64,000 nt of DNA from Artemisia argyi (Eukaryota > Streptophyta > Magnoliopsida > Asterales > Asteraceae). The translations under genes and the position numbers were made by a program. Positions 60,634 to 64,000 of this stretch are shown here, piece after piece. Position 1 is the first letter of the stretch. Every line of letters begins with the position of its first letter. The notes under the pieces are model-generated. The model worked only from the letters and a program-made list of their open reading frames with translations. It was not told where the DNA came from and ran no database searches. Location of the stretch: the NCBI GenBank assembly GCA_030686995.1, contig CM060697.1:99896147-99960146 (forward strand), read 5' to 3'.

Positions 60634-62024
60634 TGATGAGGCGAAAATTGATCCGTTTTTAGGTTCTCATTTAAGCCGGAATTGGAATTTATTTGATCAA
60701 ATATTGCCCTAAATCGTTCCTTTTGTGATTTTAGGTACTTTGGGAGTGAATTCTGGAAAAGGAAGCATTTTGGACGTTTTTGGAGCATAAAAGTGAAGAA
60801 AACGGCAAAGTCTTAATTTTCCTTGCTGGGAAGAGTACCTGACGGCGTCAAGAGCAATTTTATGACGGCGTCAGGAGCAAAATGGATGACGGCCTAGAGA
60901 AAACGTGACGGCGTCAGAACAAGGGCGTCAAGAGTAAATGTGGTGACGGCCTAGAACAAGATTACACATGACGGCGTCAGATCTGGATCTAGGCAATCGG
61001 AGAAGATTTTTGGCGGCGAGATGACGGCGTCAGAACTTTTCTCTTGACGCGTCACCTCATGAAATCTATATATACTTTTCTAATTTTCATTCATTAAAGA
61101 GGAACTTGTGTGGAGAATTTTAGGGTCGAACTTAATAAACCCTAGCTCGTTTGTAATAGTATTTTCAAGGGTTTTCACCCCTTGAAACCCTTCATGTTCA
61201 ATTGAGATAAGTATCCTTTCAATTGATTCAATATGTCTATGTGTTGTTTGAATATATCTTACGCTTGTCTTAATTTTAACATGCTAGGCTAGATCTTTTG
61301 TGTGTTTGCTTAGATGTAATGAAACCTAGATGTTGATTATAGGTTGATTACTTGTTTAAAGTTGTAATGGATGAATGATTTCAATGTTAGGCTTAAGAAA
61401 ACTGGCAGATCTCCATTGTGTAACTTGCTTGAACGTCTTAAGAAACACGAACCGATGTGTACTAGGTTTTTATAGTTGTATTTAATGCATGAGCGAATTC
61501 TAGTGATCCCATGTTAGGAGCTTCTTGCAGGCTCGACATAGGAGTGAAGTAGGAGCTTATAGAATTGGGGAAGTAAGTACGCCACCCCATGATTGATATT
61601 AAGGAATATAACCCGTCATCCACGCAACTGTAACAAGTAATTAACCTGTAAAAGATATCTAGGGAGTTGTGAAATCTAAGTAAACACAATTCTCCCATAT
61701 ATTATTCACACCTCTAGTTTAATTAGCTTTATTTTCATTTTTGTTACTTTATTTTAGTTGCATCTGTAGTTATTGGGTTAGTTGACTAGCAACTAATTCC
61801 GCCCACTCTTCTAAAAACCGAGATTTTATTTGCTTTTATAAAGTATAAAAAATACAAAAAGAACCATCCCTCACCTCTAGACCTAATTTTTAAGCTTTCT
61901 AATCCTAGCGACACTATTCCTGAGTTGAACGATCAATCCCTCAGTACTTGTCACTATACTATACTACAACGATCAGGTACAATGCCTGCTGGGGGTTGTA
62001 AGCTTCTCGAGATCCCACGCATCA
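60634..62024 (+). repeat. 3' LTR of TR-GAG-2 (1391 bp)
   Basis: It starts TGATGAGGCGAAAATTGATCC and ends CCCACGCATCA. About 25 bases near its right end are missing relative to the left copy. It carries its own TGACGGCGTCA array (about 60840-61050) and TATA box. Confidence 0.93.
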
Positions 62025-62029
62025 TGTTA

Positions 62030-62929
62030 ACATCACATCATTCATTTATGGTAACTTTGTGTGTTTGACTTACCATAACTTCTTACACATTTTTGGAAGT
62101 ATTCCACTTTTGATTCAATGTGTTTGACTAGAATTTAGTTGATGTGATTTTGGTTGGTTTGGAAAGATTTATTGCAAAACCTTCTGTCAGCCCGGCGGAA
62201 CCCTGGAGATACACCGGCGGAACCCATCTGAGGGTTCCGCCGTATCCGCCAGGCCTGCAGAATATTTTGCTATAAATACCAAGCCATTTGTTTGTATTTA
62301 GGTTTTATCACTTCTCATTACATTTTACACACACACATTCATATCATTTATCTAACCCTTTAACATTTCATTTTGTGTGAAGTTTCTTTTGTAGCAAAGA
62401 AGTTCACAATTACATATAAATTTTACAAGTATTCAATACAACGTTGCAAGACTTGTTAGCTTAGCATCGTGTAGACTTTGTGTAGTTTACACATCATTTG
62501 ATTGTGTATTTTCAGTTATGATCGGTTAGTATTTTAGGCCTTAAAATACATAGAGTGACGGGAGTTGTTGTACCCTTGTAAAAGAACTAACGGGAGTGGT
62601 TGTACCCTTGTAAAAGAACTCGACATCTAGCTTAGTATCGGTAATCGTGTAAGCGACGTGTAAGGTTTTCTCCGCCGGTGAAAGGAGCTTGTTGACTAGT
62701 GAAAGAAACTCTCGAGTTGGATACTCGGGGCATGGACGTAGGGCAAGGAAAAAGAGTCCTTGTAGCCGAACCACGATAAATACTCGTGTTGTGGTTTGAT
62801 CATTTCTTTCTTTATACTTGCATGTTATATTTTGTCTTTGTGTTCATATCTTTGATTAAACGGAAAGTTTCAAAAGATAATTAAACGAAAAACCGGTAAA
62901 ACTATTCAGCCCCCTTCTAGTTTTCCACA
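62030..62929 (+). repeat. Sirevirus 3' LTR, second part
   Basis: Resuming at ACATCACATCATTC, these 900 bases hold the promoter hairpin (62216-62241), the TATA box, and a 3' portion absent from the truncated 5' LTR. It ends TTTTCCACA before the TAAAG duplication. A 33-base tandem unit around GGGAGTTGTTGTACCCTTGTAAAAGAAC occurs at about 62559 and 62591. The reassembled LTR is about 1.1 kb. Confidence 0.9.
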
Positions 62930-64000
62930 TAAAGGATGATGATGATGAATAGTGATGATGTTGATGATGATGGTGGTACTATTTTATAGCTTAGCTTGGA
63001 TGATCAAGGTAAGTAACTTGATTGATATGTGTTTGATATGGTTATTTGCATATTATGTGAATATGAGTATGAATGTTTGATTGATAGCATGGAATTAGTG
63101 AGTGTGGCCTTGATAGGTGGTTTGCCTAGTTAGACAACTCAAGTGATAGATTATGAGTGTTTGGATGGCTAAGGTATGTTGTGATGTTTTATGTGCTTGA
63201 TGTGATTATGACCATATGTGTTAGTGATCGAGGTATTTGTATTGCATATATGTAGATTAACGTATTGATCATATGTTAATCTAGTTACTTACTAAGCGAA
63301 AGCTTATTGTTTAGTTGTCTAACCGTTTTGTAGGTTGGCATGTTTTTATGGATGGCTTGGATATATGGATTTGGATATGCAAGAATAAAGGTAGTATGCG
63401 TTAAGGAGCTTAGGTAGAATACCGAGCTCAAGTGTAAAGTTTGTACCCCCGTTGGTATTTTATTGATTGGTAAAGTGTAATCGTGTGGCAAATTGTATGT
63501 TAAGGTCGTCCTAACGATTTGGTGGTCAACCGTTGTGTCAAAGTATGTTCAAAGTGTTTACGGTCTAAGTTAAAAAGGATGTTTGGCATAAGCGTGTTTC
63601 TACCCATTTTGGGATGTAAACGGGTCATGTGTCTATGGAAGAAGTTTAGTAGGTTAAATTAATGATGTTGGTTAAGTTTGGTGGGCAAATGAAGTGTTAT
63701 AGATGATTTGTTATGTAAATGGGTCAAAATGGGTTTTGGCACGAAACCCGTCATTTGTAAAGCACTATTTCGAGGGTCAAATTGTAAATGTTTTTATATG
63801 AAAATAAGCCCAATGATATAAGAAGTAAATCTGGAAAGTTTCGTTAATTTTCGGGTTGTCTTTCTCGAAAATGGGTCAACAAGATGCATAAAAGGGTTAT
63901 GCAGTTAAAGGGGTGTTTGGGTTAAGTGTGTTTTTACCCATTTTGGGTAGCAAACGGGTAGATTGATTATGTAAACGATTTAGTATGAGATGTTAATGGC
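62930..64000. other. Right flank of the stack; no gene recognised
   Basis: It starts with the TAAAG duplication and a GATGAT-rich microsatellite. The rest is AT-rich and GGTCAA-rich noncoding DNA with no family I can name. It was contiguous with the DNA before 34871 prior to the Sirevirus insertion. Confidence 0.4.

Larger units (their letters stand above)
54421..62024 (+). mobile_element. TR-GAG-2: gag-only Athila-like retrotransposon in Sirevirus 3' LTR
   Basis: It begins TGATGAGG and ends CGCATCA, with TGTTA duplicated at 54416-54420 and 62025-62029. LTRs of about 1.4 kb flank 4.8 kb of internal DNA containing a gag gene but no pol. LTRs and 3' region are related to TR-GAG-1 in the reverse orientation, so this is the same family. 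Inserted inside the Sirevirus LTR, it is younger than that insertion. Confidence 0.93.
34876..62929 (+). mobile_element. Sirevirus-type Copia retrotransposon, host of three nested insertions
   Basis: The LTR starts TGTTAATACAAATATCGCC at 34876 and at 54224, and the element ends TTTTCCACA at 62929. TAAAG at 34871-34875 and 62930-62934 is the target duplication. With the three inserts and their duplications removed, about 10.8 kb remains, a size typical of Sireviruses. The 5' LTR is cut at 35426 and joined straight to mid-gag. About 545 bp of LTR, the primer-binding site and the gag start are thus gone. Order is LTR, gag, protease, integrase, RT, RNase H, then about 10.8 kb to the 3' LTR with two extra ORFs and one insert. 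Comparable LTR parts (551 and 552 bases) differ at roughly 3% of sites by eye. Confidence 0.93.

Overview
This is nuclear DNA of a eudicot plant. Genes carry GT-AG introns, intergenic DNA is AT-rich, and most of the window is LTR retrotransposon. The retroelement families look like those of Asteraceae (daisy family), but that placement is recalled, not tested.

Layout. 1-7.66 kb: gene-poor DNA, then Copia-1, a complete minus-strand Copia element at 1736-7654 (target duplication TTATG, one frameshift in pol). 7.7-21.1 kb: gene-bearing DNA with small transposons. It holds a spliced RPN10-like VWA gene (8680-10252) whose C-terminus is Lys-rich coiled coil. It also holds LINE and methyltransferase relics, a MITE inside a (TA)n microsatellite, two nested Tourist-like MITEs, an unrecognised 201-residue ORF, a fragment of a reverse transcriptase/endonuclease family, a polygalacturonase pseudogene, a MULE transposase end and a 118-bp-arm hairpin. 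21.26-25.78 kb: a beta-amylase gene with eight phase-0 exons on the minus strand. It is the clearest intact host gene. 26.66-30.54 kb: Copia-2, whose LTRs are packed with perfect heat-shock elements. 30.5-34.87 kb: repeats and an LTR-like block.

34.88-62.93 kb is a single nested stack. The host is a Sirevirus-type Copia with target duplication TAAAG. Three later insertions sit in it: a 3.3-kb LTR-like element in gag (duplication GTTTC), an Athila-like gag-only element on the minus strand (TAAGT), and a relative on the plus strand inside the 3' LTR (TGTTA). Removing them leaves about 10.8 kb.

The most interesting signals are these. (1) In the Sirevirus, the palindromic GGCGGAACCC/GGGTTCCGCC block that precedes the LTR TATA box recurs before each of two extra ORFs downstream of pol. 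(2) In the gag-only elements, arrays of TGACG-N-CGTCA palindromes occupy the equivalent LTR position. (3) Copia-2 LTRs carry four to six perfect heat-shock elements each. (4) The RPN10-like gene has no recognisable ubiquitin-interacting motif. The retroelements are damaged by stops, deletions or missing starts, so movement of most of them would need proteins supplied in trans.
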